From the NCBI RefSeq assembly GCF_002929355.1, contig NZ_PJIR01000015.1, positions 1-57,800 on the forward strand: a stretch of DNA of 57,800 nt, read 5' to 3'. The notes beneath the pieces are model-generated. The model was not told the origin of the DNA and made no database searches. It saw only the letters and a list, made by a program, of their open reading frames with translations. Positions within the stretch are counted from its first letter, which is position 1. Every line of letters begins with the position of its first letter. This document shows, piece by piece, positions 25,301 through 33,103 of the stretch. Position numbers and translations under genes: made by a program. The DNA comes from Arthrobacter sp. B0490 (GTDB lineage Bacteria > Actinomycetota > Actinomycetes > Actinomycetales > Micrococcaceae).

Positions 25301-27215
25301 GGGCGAGTCCGATGACCCGTCCACCGGTGTCGCGTATGGCGTCGGCGGCAAGGGAAAGGCTGGTGGTCTTGCCGGTTCCTGCCGGTCCGATGCCGAGGGT
25401 CAGAAGCTTCTCGTCGGAGGCGAACGCACGCGCCACGTCGATCTGCCCCTGGGAGAGGGCATGTCCGCCACCCGTCGCCGCGGCCTCTGTGTGCTTCGCC
25501 AGGACTACGTCGAAGCGTTCCATGGACACGGCCGGGATGACGGTTTTCTGACCTGCCGCGAGGATCCTGTGCTCGGCGCTCAGCACCTCGTGGGAGGTGA
25601 ACAAAGCGCTGTCAGCCTGCTGGAACTGGCTCGATCCGTCGGCCCGCTGGAACTCGCGCAGGCGCGGTGTGATAGCAACAGGCGTAACCTGGAGGCTGTG
25701 CGTGGCGGTGACGGAGCGCGTCACCTTCTCCACGGTCTCGTCGGTGATGGTCTGCCCGGGGAAAGCGTCTTTGAGGTGTCGGCGGGTCTGGGCGATGACG
25801 TGGTTCCGACCCCATGAGGCGCGCTTGGCTGACAGTTCGTGGACGATCTGACGGGCGTGCTCGTGCACGTTGAGGTCGGCGACACTGAGGCCGGCGGGAA
25901 CGCCGTCGGGTGTGCGGGGGCCCATACTGCGGACGTGCTCGAGGAGGGCCGGTCCGACCGGCATCCCCATCCCCGCGCCCATCTCCCTGTCCAGCCCGGT
26001 GCTGTAGTCCTTCTGCCATTCGTCGACCAGCTCGGAGAGCCGGCGGGCACTTTTCTTCTCCGGCCGGGTCTCAAGCGTGGCCTGCTGTGCCAGGGCGATC
26101 TTCTGCTTGTCGCTGGGGGCGTACCCGTGCTTGTCGGTGAACTCGGCTTCGAGCCGGTTAATCGCTCCGGCGATGTTGGTGCGCCTCGAGGAGGCGCGGT
26201 GGATGCTGTCGAGGTCGATCCCGGCGACCTCGTAGACGGGCTCTCCGCCACCGGTGGATCGGGCGACGGTGCTGACGCCGAGGGACGCGCAGACCTTCTC
26301 GATGACCTTCGCGTTGTACGTCTCGGATGCGGCGACGCCCATCTTGTAGAGAGTGCGCCCGTCGAGGGACGACCATTTGCCGTCGCTGCCCATGACCTTG
26401 TTCGCGATGACGACGTGGTCGTGCAGCTGGGGGTCTCCGGCACGGGAGTCGTAGTGCCGGAACTGGGTGGCGACCAGACCGCCATCGACGTTGATCTGGC
26501 GGACACCGTTCTTCCCGCGGCGGGTGTAGAGGGCGTTCTTCTCGAGGAAGGTGATGGTCTCTTTGATGGCTTCGTTGTGCGCGGCCTCGACCGCTTTGCG
26601 TGCTTCGTCTCCGCCAAGCGCCCACAGCAGGGACACCGATTTGGCGGGCGAGAACACCAGGTCGTACCCGGCGACGGTCTGCTTCGACGGCGTCGTTTGC
26701 GCGGTCACGTACCGGGCGAGTTCTTCGTTGCTGCGGGCATTCCGGCCGTGGGACTCGCGGAACAGCTCGCCGCCGACCCGGAACCGGATCTCGTGCATGA
26801 CTTCCGTCGGCAGCACCTTCTCGGCGTTCTCCGGCCCGCTCCAGACGGGTCCGCTGGTGCCCCGGAACCGGGCCACTTCCTCGTCGATGCGGCGCGTCAT
26901 CGTCGTGTCCGCCGCGTCGTACTGGTGGTACTTCTGGCCCAGCTTTACATCGTTCGCGCCGCCGCCGGCGGCGATGATGCTGGCAGCCTCAGGGTGCAGA
27001 CCCTCGCCAAACAAGGCTTTCATCTGCGCTTCGGTGACTTCACCGGAGACTCCCAACAGCTGCTCGGAGTGACCGATCCACTGCCCCGGAGGCATGCCCT
27101 CGACGGTGTAGTAGTCCCCCAGCTCTCGGTCGCCTACGCGTAACTCGTCGCCGCTGGCGACCTCGGAGGTGTAGTAGGTGTAGCCGTCCCCAGCACTGAG
27201 CTTATGGACGGTCAT
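22395..27215 (-). CDS. MobF-family conjugative relaxase-helicase
   Basis: A 1606-residue relaxase of the TrwC/TraI type. The relaxase domain (about 1-330) has the catalytic Tyr region GYTYYT (Tyr12/14/15) and the metal triad His254, His265, His267 in HYDSRAGDPQLHDHV. The helicase part has Walker A GPAGTGKT near residue 610, Walker B VDEAG near 700 and YAATVHRAQGATVD as a late motif. The last 600 residues are charged and low in complexity, as in other actinobacterial MobF proteins. GGGAGG lies just before the ATG at 27215; an ORF start 7 codons upstream is less likely. It would nick oriT, stay bound to the 5' end and unwind plasmid DNA for transfer. No type IV secretion genes are in the window, so they lie elsewhere or transfer needs a helper. 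Confidence 0.93.
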   Translation of the reverse strand: MTVHKLSAGDGYTYYTSEVASGDELRVGDRELGDYYTVEGMPPGQWIGHSEQLLGVSGEVTEAQMKALFGEGLHPEAASIIAAGGGANDVKLGQKYHQYDAADTTMTRRIDEEVARFRGTSGPVWSGPENAEKVLPTEVMHEIRFRVGGELFRESHGRNARSNEELARYVTAQTTPSKQTVAGYDLVFSPAKSVSLLWALGGDEARKAVEAAHNEAIKETITFLEKNALYTRRGKNGVRQINVDGGLVATQFRHYDSRAGDPQLHDHVVIANKVMGSDGKWSSLDGRTLYKMGVAASETYNAKVIEKVCASLGVSTVARSTGGGEPVYEVAGIDLDSIHRASSRRTNIAGAINRLEAEFTDKHGYAPSDKQKIALAQQATLETRPEKKSARRLSELVDEWQKDYSTGLDREMGAGMGMPVGPALLEHVRSMGPRTPDGVPAGLSVADLNVHEHARQIVHELSAKRASWGRNHVIAQTRRHLKDAFPGQTITDETVEKVTRSVTATHSLQVTPVAITPRLREFQRADGSSQFQQADSALFTSHEVLSAEHRILAAGQKTVIPAVSMERFDVVLAKHTEAAATGGGHALSQGQIDVARAFASDEKLLTLGIGPAGTGKTTSLSLAADAIRDTGGRVIGLAPTAAAAAVMSGDLGAEATTIDAFLATHRNRQQNQQDNGAGGRSSFINPAFTPVWDLRAGDVIIVDEAGMVTTPKLANVVAVAARNGAVVRAIGDDRQLGAIGSGGALRLLNNEVGAVRLEEVHRFRTEGESEASLALREPPAAGADTPFHWYLENKRVTAGTLEAMTQDALGAWMADTQAGKTSLLIATDNATVTDLNARAQAARIATGNLADGTGPITEATPSVVLRDGLRAYTGDTVVTRKNDRTLQVNQGKDFVKNNDVWTVEKVTADPATNLAADTAAGEERQRVTLRHAGHRGRITVDADYLHEHGQLGYAATVHRAQGATVDTAHAILDARTERAGAYVAATRGRETNRLYVALGDDNDQAVTRDSVLSTITANYDRTLSAHEAVRTEAVRTGDVATLAGVYNEVENAAWEAKTRTIAAEVIGPRTAVQFTSHEAWKAVATHLRAAEAQGLDPASLLAQAAGVSRDSSGRGQHADTGHLRGFDGAQDLAAVLAYRLEQRIDAARSLLANADQRPLGAVSDEHLQRLAQQATQHAAGSELPRRSPGEVPMDTQWAARPFALMRTDMLIDARPSAIARVQSIDPATPVGAETPRSVFKDQWRVKAMTVELERRQNLSPTQAAIERTARGEDPRSAHQITIGDAMRHEQQLRAVALPQVSDATDTRMQPASTAAAVSEDLAPAVLLKDPLVPASYRAELHRLRVHLGQRVMVRGAQLAEEKPAWTKALGPVPGKDAKAAEWHRIAAETEAYRNRYKIGTHETAFIPKQYRADPTAQRLIERATSLHKHGELTTTPPRTAPQNRQGADESAIVDRMTTEQAAARRVIDRLRAERAAASDPLPGPQQREAHIFEATQTEPRLQQADNVSEAVARAIAKHRAANDTTGSEQTTGVSDQNKKETVVRESKELFRTNDGRGLSAMQAEAVRRRREAAATADPATSASKDAASARSRKAAETKARDEGRSR

Positions 27216-27780
27216 CACCCTCCCATCCTCATCCACTCCCCCACCCCCTTCGAGGCGGCACGCCGCGCAAGACTAGCCTCATTTATCAGGATGCAAGAGG
27301 TGTGACAGATTGTGCTGGTTGGAGTGGTGCGAAATCGCTTGGTGACGACGGAGGAGGAAACCGAAGATGGAGCGCCGTGGAGACCAGGACGATTGGTCCA
27401 TCGAATCTCGATGCGGTTGTGCACATGAGAATGAGCGGTGGGTAACACGGTTTTCGTTATCCACCGTTCGTTCGATTGTGTGGAACCGCTAACGGACGTT
27501 ATCCACCAGGTGGGCAGCGCAGAGACGTTGGTTATCTCGAAGCCGTCCACGTGTGGTCAACGTCCGTTGCATCCAGCCCGAGCGTCAGCGAGGTCCGCAT
27601 GAAAGGTTGGTGGGCACCGGCGGTGAGCGAGGAGCCGAATAAGGAGCTGAGTGTTGCGCCTGTGACGGGTGGGCTCTGACCGTTAGGTTTGGTGGGGAAG
27701 TGCGTCGGATCGCAAGTCGCGGCCGAAGCAGGATCAGGTACGGGTTTTGAATGCGGGATGAGTGAAGGGGACGGGTCATC
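27216..27780. other. Divergent intergenic region, candidate oriT or replication origin
   Basis: This 565-bp gene-free stretch separates the minus-strand relaxase gene from the plus-strand coiled-coil gene. It carries the repeat group at 27436-27568. Divergent promoters for the two genes must lie here, although I see no clear consensus boxes. Confidence 0.5.
27436..27568. repeat. Iteron-like cluster CGTTATCCACC plus long inverted repeat
   Basis: CGTTATCCACC occurs twice as a direct repeat (27455-27465, 27497-27507), and a near inverse copy, GGTGGGTAACA, lies at about 27437-27447. TTATCCACC differs from the DnaA box TTATCCACA by one base. AACGGACGTT (27491-27500) is matched by its inverse AACGTCCGTT at 27559-27568. 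Such a mixture is expected of an origin of replication, a partition site or an oriT. Confidence 0.6.
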
Positions 27781-28227
27781 ATGGCAGCACCGAGGAAGTC
27801 AGCGCAGCAGGTCGCGGCACGGGAAAAGGCGAGGGCGAAAGCCCAGGAACTCACCACACGGCACGAGAGGTTGATTGACCTGGCGGCGGAGTTCTTCGAG
27901 CAGGAGGAGCAGGCAGAGCAGATCCGCGCCGAGGCGCGCGAGCGTGCCGACGCGATCCTGGCGAAAGCCGAGCAGGACGCGGAGGCGGCCGCGAAGGAAG
28001 CCGGCGCGAAGGTGCAGCAGATGCTCGATACCGGGGAGAGCCGCGCAGCGGTGGCGGCCCGTCTCGGGCTCAGTACCGCCGAGGTGAAGCGGGCCCTGGA
28101 CGGTGCCAGCGCTGGCACCTCATCCGCGGACACCGGGGATGCGAGGGACGCGGGGACTGCGTCGACGCTGGCGGGGACAGCGGACGAAATTGCGGAACAG
28201 GTTGCCGCCGAGACGAAGGCCGCCTGA
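27781..28227 (+). CDS. Coiled-coil protein with C-terminal helix-turn-helix, possible relaxosome accessory
   Basis: A 148-residue, strongly charged Ala/Glu/Lys/Arg-rich protein. Residues about 15-85 form a long helix or coiled coil (AAREKARAKAQELTTRHERL and onward). After it, LDTGESRAAVAARLGLSTAE at about 82-101 reads as a resolvase-type helix-turn-helix. The tail is Ala/Thr/Gly-rich. No catalytic motif is present. It is divergent from the relaxase gene across the repeat-rich region and ends in a strong terminator, so it is a single-gene unit. A DNA-binding accessory of the relaxosome or an autoregulator of the transfer region is plausible; the function is inferred from position and composition only. 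Confidence 0.7.
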   Translation: MAAPRKSAQQVAAREKARAKAQELTTRHERLIDLAAEFFEQEEQAEQIRAEARERADAILAKAEQDAEAAAKEAGAKVQQMLDTGESRAAVAARLGLSTAEVKRALDGASAGTSSADTGDARDAGTASTLAGTADEIAEQVAAETKAA

Positions 28228-28257
28228 CGGCTGAAGCTCGACCTGGCAGCACGAAGT

Positions 28258-28284
28258 GAGGGGACCGACTGTGTCGGTCCCCTC
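28258..28284 (+). terminator. Intrinsic terminator
   Basis: GAGGGGACCGAC pairs perfectly with GTCGGTCCCCTC around a TGT loop, followed by TTCTGT. It lies 31 bp after the stop of the coiled-coil protein gene. Confidence 0.8.
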
Positions 28285-28564
28285 TTCTGTGGAGAACACA
28301 TCTGTGTGGGCCTTTCTCCTGGTCGTGTCGGTGTGTAGCGCGGCCGGGGCGCGCGTACCTGGTGCGCGGCACCGGAGGCGGAGTGAGCGTGAGTGCGAGG
28401 ACGGCGGTTCGGCGCCGGCGACCACAGCTCGAGGTTCCCGGAGCGGCGGCGAACCGCCCCGCCCACCAGCGGTGAGCTGACCGGCTCCCCTCCACTGTTC
28501 GGGCCGGCCCGGGCCGGGGTTGGTGGTGCAGGGCTGTCGCTCCGTGCACCACCGGTGTCCGGTG

Positions 28565-30010
28565 CTACTCGGCGGCGTACTCTTCCGCGATCATCTCCTC
28601 GTCGGTGTGGACTTCCTCGAACGTCTCGCTGTGCTCGGTGTCCTCGTCGGGTTCGGTGGTCTTGTTCGCGCTGTCGAGGATGATCTGCTCGACCTCACTG
28701 GGCGTGTACCCCCACGTGACCAACTGTGTGAGGTAGGTCAGGTGGCTTCGGTGCGGTGAGCGCCACGAGTCCTTGGCGATGGTCTTCTCGAACCCTGCGC
28801 AGACCAGCGCGATCATGGGCACCTCGGGGCGGGTGGTGGTCTTCGCTACGTGGTCGCTGAGCGGGTTCCATCCCCACGTTTCCTTGCCTTCGATCTTCGC
28901 TCCGGCCATCTCGGCGGCGACGGCTCCCTCGTAGCCGCTGGCGACCTCGGGGTGGTGGGTCAGGGCGTGGACGGTGAAGTACTGCCAGCCCTTCGGTGCC
29001 TGCTTCTTCGCCAGCAGGGACCGCACGAAATCGCGTCGGACGACCGTCGCTGATTCCATGGCCTTGTTGTTGGCGATCAGGGTCTTCCGCTCGGCCTTCT
29101 GCTCGTCGCTCATGGGTCCCTTCGGGGCCGCTGTGCTCGTGACGTGTCGGAGGGTGAAACCCAGTTCCTTCCATCCGGTGACGACCGGGATGGTGCTGTA
29201 CTCGCCGTGGTAGTTGTTGGCGATGCAGACGGCGTTCGCGTCCTCGTCTGTGGCTCGCTCTCCGTCGGCTCGGAGCAGACCGGTGACGACCACGTTCTCG
29301 TCCGTCGGGTAGTAGCCGTAGCTCACATCTTTCACGACGACGGTCCCGGCGGCTTCCAGCTCGGCCACCAGTGCGGCGCGGGCTTCCTCGCGTGCGCGCT
29401 TGTCGCGCATCTGCTGGGCGACGTGCGCGAGCATGTCCGGCTCGTCCGCAATGACCGATTCCAGCTCCTCGGTGGCGTCCTCGTCGCCCTCGAACTCGAC
29501 CAGCACGAGAGCTTCCTCGATGGTGCGGCCCTTGGATAGTGCGGCTTCTCCTGCGGTGCTCATCTTGGCCTTCAACGCTCCTTCGACTTGGGTCTTGGCG
29601 CGTCCGGTCTTCTTCGCGATCTGCGCCGCGCTCACTCCCAGCAGGGACAGCTGGTGGAAGGCGTCGGCCTCGTCCGCGTCGGTCAGCGCGGACCGCTGAA
29701 CGTTCTCCACGACTTGCGTGGTGATTCGCTCGGCTTCCGCCGGGCTGGCGACGACCATGACCGGGATCAGGGGGGCCTCGGCTTCGACCGCACCGCGCGT
29801 GCGGCGCTGACCCATCAGGACGTGCACGGTGGTGGTTCCGTCGCCGTTGTCCTTGCGGTGCGCGATCACGGGTTCGATCACGCCGTGCTCCTTGATGCTC
29901 GCGATGAACTCGGGCGTCAGGGCGGCGTCCTTGCGCACGTTCACGTCCACGGTGAGCGTGCGCGGGTCGATCATTTCAAGGGTCGGCTGAGTGGTCAGCT
30001 GAGCGTTCAC
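28565..30010 (-). CDS. ParB/Spo0J-family partition-like protein
   Basis: A 481-residue ParB-like protein. The N-terminal ParB/Srx-type nucleotide-binding domain has IDPRTLTVDVNVRKD, then IKEHGVIEPVIAHR and the phosphate-binding box LMGQRRTRGAV (the GxRR core of the family). The helix-turn-helix follows in LSLLGVSAAQIAKKTGRAKT (about 128-147). The C-terminal half is long and ends in a strongly acidic tail (EEVHTDEEMIAEEYAAE). The GTG at 30010 is chosen because AAGGAG precedes it by 8 bases. No ParA ATPase gene is adjacent, so it may act as a KorB/ParB-like regulator of plasmid genes or pair with a ParA beyond the window. It is longer than standard ParB (about 300-330 residues). Confidence 0.88.
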   Translation of the reverse strand: MNAQLTTQPTLEMIDPRTLTVDVNVRKDAALTPEFIASIKEHGVIEPVIAHRKDNGDGTTTVHVLMGQRRTRGAVEAEAPLIPVMVVASPAEAERITTQVVENVQRSALTDADEADAFHQLSLLGVSAAQIAKKTGRAKTQVEGALKAKMSTAGEAALSKGRTIEEALVLVEFEGDEDATEELESVIADEPDMLAHVAQQMRDKRAREEARAALVAELEAAGTVVVKDVSYGYYPTDENVVVTGLLRADGERATDEDANAVCIANNYHGEYSTIPVVTGWKELGFTLRHVTSTAAPKGPMSDEQKAERKTLIANNKAMESATVVRRDFVRSLLAKKQAPKGWQYFTVHALTHHPEVASGYEGAVAAEMAGAKIEGKETWGWNPLSDHVAKTTTRPEVPMIALVCAGFEKTIAKDSWRSPHRSHLTYLTQLVTWGYTPSEVEQIILDSANKTTEPDEDTEHSETFEEVHTDEEMIAEEYAAE

Positions 30011-30504
30011 GGTGTTGCTCCTTCGTTGCGGTGGTGGTGTCGGGGCCCTTGGTGACCAGCAGTGGACCCCTCCCCCGTTGTTTTTTGCCTGCTGGCGAGC
30101 TCGCTCGCTCGTTCCCGACGGAGCCGTGTGCAACCCGTAGGGCGGTGGTGGTGGGAAACCTCTCAAGGAAATAAGCGACGCAGGAGCGCCGTGGAGGTTT
30201 GTTGCCGGCACCGTCGGCGCAGCCGATTGACGCGGTGGAACGGGGACGGATAATCCGTAGGACAGCAGCAAAAAACACCCGGACTGGATGCGACGAAGGA
30301 GCAGCTTGGCCGGAACAGGCCGAAGCGAAGCGAGAGGACCATTGCTCTGGTTGGAGCGCCAGCGGAAACATGGGAAGCACTAAACCGCCGGCCACCCGCG
30401 GTCGCCGGCTAGGACCCAGCAATGACGAAGGGCCGGCAGCCATCGGTGCCGGCCCATACTCAGTCGCTCAAATACTCATTCACTCATCGACTCATTGGTG
30501 CCGG
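30011..30504. other. Upstream region of the ParB-like gene, no gene
   Basis: The region holds no convincing ORF. A GCGAGCTCGC palindrome at 30095-30104 inside a GAGC-rich run could be part of a ParB binding site. From 30316 onward it belongs to the segmental duplication described separately. Confidence 0.4.
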
Positions 30505-30543
30505 TCAGGCTTTGTGGGCGTGGTCGGGGCAGTAGTAGCGGCC
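30316..30543. repeat. Segmental duplication, copy A
   Basis: About 228 bp similar, in the same orientation, to 33104-33324. Shared landmarks in order are GCGAAGCG, AGGACCATTG, CTGGTTGGAG, CAGCGGAAAC, the GGCCGGCA/TGCCGGCC hairpin, CTCATTCACTCATCG and GTAGTAGCGGCC. This copy includes the 3' end of the small Cys-containing gene (30505-30672). Confidence 0.85.
30430..30455. terminator. Hairpin terminator in copy A
   Basis: GGGCCGGCA and TGCCGGCCC form a 9-bp perfect stem with an 8-base loop, 50 bp after the stop of the small Cys protein gene on the minus strand. On the minus strand it is followed by TTCGTC. Confidence 0.65.
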
Positions 30544-30672
30544 GACATCGACGGTGATTGCCCGGTACAGCCAGCCCTCGGGCAGGGGACGGCCCGGGTC
30601 AAGGATCTTCGTGGTGGCGCGGCAGATACAGCACTGCGCCAGGGACGGGGTGCCCAGTGTCTGTGGCGTCAC
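30505..30672 (-). CDS. Tiny Cys-containing protein, possible zinc binder
   Basis: A 55-residue frame from a GTG, below the usual size cut-off. It reads VTPQTLGTPSLAQCCICRAT, continues with TKILDPGRPLPEGWLYRAIT and ends GRYYCPDHAHKA. Cys pairs (CCIC) plus YYCPDHAH give a CxC...CPxH set that could bind one zinc ion. It follows the 75-residue gene by 10 bp on the same strand. The 3' end has a diverged copy at 33,250-33,320, where the Cys in YYCPDH has become Ser. Conserved coding features in both copies support that it is, or was, a real gene. Confidence 0.55.
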   Translation of the reverse strand: MTPQTLGTPSLAQCCICRATTKILDPGRPLPEGWLYRAITVDVGRYYCPDHAHKA

Positions 30673-30682
30673 TGCGGCGGCG

Positions 30683-30910
30683 TCAGTCCTCGAAAAAGCG
30701 GCGTGCCTCGTTGGAGGCGTCGGCGACGTCGACGGGTCCGAAGTCGCTGGTTCCGCTCGTCGGCGTGCTGGCAGCCTCGAGCCGGTCCCCGAGGAGGTCC
30801 CCGAGCGTGGGCGCCGCCAGCTCGGGCAGGTGCAGCTGCAGGTTCTCGCTGAGGTCAGGGCTCAGGGCAGCGGCCTGGTCGGGGTTCTCGATGTAGTCCA
30901 CGGGTCCCAT
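30683..30910 (-). CDS. Small acidic hypothetical protein
   Basis: A 75-residue acidic protein (MGPVDYIENPDQAAALSPDL at the start, ending DASNEARRFFED) with Leu/Pro-rich middle text LHLPELAAPTLGDLLGDRL. AGGAAGAG lies about 7 bases before the ATG, which supports translation. I do not recognise a family. It is the first of two tiny genes on the minus strand and is divergent from the small membrane protein gene at 31043. Confidence 0.5.
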   Translation of the reverse strand: MGPVDYIENPDQAAALSPDLSENLQLHLPELAAPTLGDLLGDRLEAASTPTSGTSDFGPVDVADASNEARRFFED

Positions 30911-31042
30911 GATCGTCTCTTCCTGGTCGGTGAATTGGTGTCACTGTACGTCTCGGTGGTGTCAGTCCTCAGTGCACAGCTGGGCGGCATGCGCGCCGGT
31001 ACGCTCACTGGATCGACTGTTCGTTCTAGGCATGGGGAAGCA

Positions 31043-31279
31043 ATGGCACTAGGTGGATTCGGAATTCTGATCGTCCCGGTCCTTTGGGCGCTGATGGGCT
31101 TGATCTTGTACGGGATCATTCGGTTCGGGGTGAAGCACGGGATGCGCTCGTACTACGCCGAAGCTGCCCGCCGGTCGATTGCTGCCGACGGCATTATCGG
31201 AGCAGAGGCCACGGGCCCGACTGCTGTCTACCCCACCGATGGCTCGTCTGAGGGTTCGCCTGGTGGTGCTGCGCGGTAG
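31043..31279 (+). CDS. Small single-pass membrane protein upstream of the M16 peptidase
   Basis: A 78-residue protein. One hydrophobic segment, GILIVPVLWALMGLILYGII (about 6-25), is followed by a basic patch RFGVKHGMRSYYAEAARRS and a Ser/Gly/Thr-rich tail. The ATG at 31043 is preceded by GGGGAAG; the open frame extends far upstream but is not protein-like there. The orientation is predicted as N-out/C-in from the basic patch. It precedes the M16 metallopeptidase gene by 165 bp on the same strand. A substrate, anchor or partner relation to the peptidase is possible, but nothing in the sequence proves it. Confidence 0.6.
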   Translation: MALGGFGILIVPVLWALMGLILYGIIRFGVKHGMRSYYAEAARRSIAADGIIGAEATGPTAVYPTDGSSEGSPGGAAR

Positions 31280-31444
31280 GTGCAGCTCGTGACTGGTTGT
31301 GGTGGTCGCGCCAGCGTGGATGGCGGCGGCCGGGAGAGATGTTCCTATAGACAAGTCCTCGAAGAATTGGGGCCGCCAAGCTGGCGGGTTGCGTGCATCC
31401 TCGTGTCGCCCTCAGGAGTCCCTGTGGCGACCTAGGATCAACTC

Positions 31445-32902
31445 ATGACACTCAATAGGGCTGAGATCGATGGCGTACCAGTTTTCTGGGTCGATGGTCC
31501 CCCTCCGCTGAGTGCCGAACTCGTATTCCGTGTTGGTGTTCGAGATGAGTCTTTGGTGACGTCAGGCATCACTCATCTTGCCGAACACGTCGTGATGGGC
31601 GGCGTAGCGTCGCCCCGGCACGACCACAATGCGACGGTCGAACTGAGTTTCATGTCGTTCGAAGCTACCGGTCGTCCGGAGCAGGTGGTCGCGTTCCTCA
31701 AGGACGTTTGTGCAAACATCTGCGCTCCCGATTTCGGCTCCTTGGATGTTGAGAAGAAGGTTCTAGCTGCGGAAGCCTCATCTGTCGTAGGACCAGCAGT
31801 CGCAGAGCACCTCCTTCGCAGGTACGGCCTTTCCTCATTCGGGCTTGCAGCGGTCGATCAGCCGGCACTCACCGGCATTAGTCGGGAGGCTGTTGAAGAG
31901 GTCATCAGGACCTTCCTTACGAGGGGTAATGCGGCACTGGCGCTAACGGGCCCTCCTCCCCCGGGATTGTCCCTCGTCCTGCCTCCCGGCGAAGCGCGGC
32001 CTCCTCTCGCTGCAGTGCCGATCAGAAGTCTCCCGTTGCCGCTCTGGTTTGAATTGGGCGGGCCTCCCCTCGCCCTATCTTTTGAGTACGAGTCCGGGTC
32101 GGAGTTGGCGAGAACGAGCGCCTCAGCAATCGCGCAGATCCTCTGTCAACGAGCCTTGGCTGATCTAAGAAAGCAGCGCGGGTTGATCTACGACATCGAG
32201 TTCGACCTTTTTGAGGGTGGTAGTGGCCGGGGCCTTGTGTGCTTCACCGCCGATCCGCGAAAGGAGAATGCTGAACTGGTATGCAGCGAGCTTCGACGGA
32301 TACTTCAAGACCTGGCGTTGCATGGGCCTGAGGAGTTGGAGTTGCAGCAGCTGACGGACGACATCAAAGATTTTGTAGCGGATCCTCGCTCAGCAGTCGT
32401 TGCCGCCGCCGATGCTGCCCGACGTCACCTGGTGGGTGAGCAGATTATCAGCCCGGAACAGATGGTGACGGAAACCGCTGCAGTGACTCCGCAGTCGGTA
32501 AAGGATGCCTTGTCCCTGCTCGATTCGACACTCATCGTGGGTATGCCCGAAGGAACAAGTACGTCGGATTCCACCTTGAATAGTTTCGGTAGCGAGGACC
32601 ACGAACCGGTGTCCGGACGCGCCTTCAAGCGCAGCTTCCGTGGTTCCTTCCAAGGAGTCCCTTCGAAGGCTCGCCTTGTGGTCGGTGATGCTGGCGTAAG
32701 TCTCGTGGATCAGGTGGTAACCACTATTCGGTGGGAAGACGTTCGAGGACTTGAATACACGCCCTACGGAATCGCACTGCATGGCGTCGATGCCGCGTCT
32801 GTGGAGCTTCAACAATCGTGGTTCGCGAAGGGGCATGAGGCGTTTGCCCTCATCGAAAGCCGGGTCGATCCTTCCCTGAGCTACCGGACGGACATCAGCT
32901 AG
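31445..32902 (+). CDS. M16 (insulinase-family) zinc metallopeptidase with C-terminal PH-like extension
   Basis: A 485-residue protein. The M16 zinc signature HxxEH is intact as HLAEH (His44, Glu47, His48), and the third ligand is expected at Glu103 or Glu110 in VEKKVLAAEAS. The first M16 unit spans about 5-185. The second, non-catalytic unit spans about 190-365, with RALADLRKQRGLIYDIEFDL, the typical R/Y site of M16 C-domains. Residues about 395-470 are an added domain: KARLVVGDAGVSLVDQVVTT, IRWEDVRGLEY and GIALHGVDAASVELQQSW, with a PH/GRAM-like strand pattern. AGGATC precedes the ATG. It sits in plasmid backbone beside a small membrane protein. M16 enzymes with such partners process peptides, but the substrate here is unknown. 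Confidence 0.8.
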   Translation: MTLNRAEIDGVPVFWVDGPPPLSAELVFRVGVRDESLVTSGITHLAEHVVMGGVASPRHDHNATVELSFMSFEATGRPEQVVAFLKDVCANICAPDFGSLDVEKKVLAAEASSVVGPAVAEHLLRRYGLSSFGLAAVDQPALTGISREAVEEVIRTFLTRGNAALALTGPPPPGLSLVLPPGEARPPLAAVPIRSLPLPLWFELGGPPLALSFEYESGSELARTSASAIAQILCQRALADLRKQRGLIYDIEFDLFEGGSGRGLVCFTADPRKENAELVCSELRRILQDLALHGPEELELQQLTDDIKDFVADPRSAVVAAADAARRHLVGEQIISPEQMVTETAAVTPQSVKDALSLLDSTLIVGMPEGTSTSDSTLNSFGSEDHEPVSGRAFKRSFRGSFQGVPSKARLVVGDAGVSLVDQVVTTIRWEDVRGLEYTPYGIALHGVDAASVELQQSWFAKGHEAFALIESRVDPSLSYRTDIS

Positions 32903-33103
32903 TTAGGCGCTACCTCACCACAACAGGTGAATCAGTCGCGTGATCGGAGCGGGCAGAGTTTTTCCTTCAGGCGTAGTAGAGGCCGCGGCTCCAGGTCACT
33001 TTGGGCGTAGCTGCCGTAGCTCTTATCGTCCTTAGGACGTTCCTCAAACCAGGCGTAGGCGACTACTCGCTAAACGAAGATTGCGACGGGGATGACCTTC
33101 ACT

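Noticed and set aside
25839..27143. Plus-strand open frame of 434 codons and other long frames inside the relaxase gene
   Set aside because: They are antisense or out-of-frame shadows of the MobF gene, with no recognisable domain.
28285..28564. Possible gene between the terminator and the ParB-like gene
   Set aside because: Frames on both strands (up to 96 codons) are Arg/Pro/Ser-rich and overlap the terminator or the ParB-like 3' end; none has a ribosome site.
30011..30504. Antisense frame of 155 codons upstream of the ParB-like gene
   Set aside because: Composition is that of non-coding high-GC DNA, there is no ribosome site, and it runs through the duplicated hairpin.
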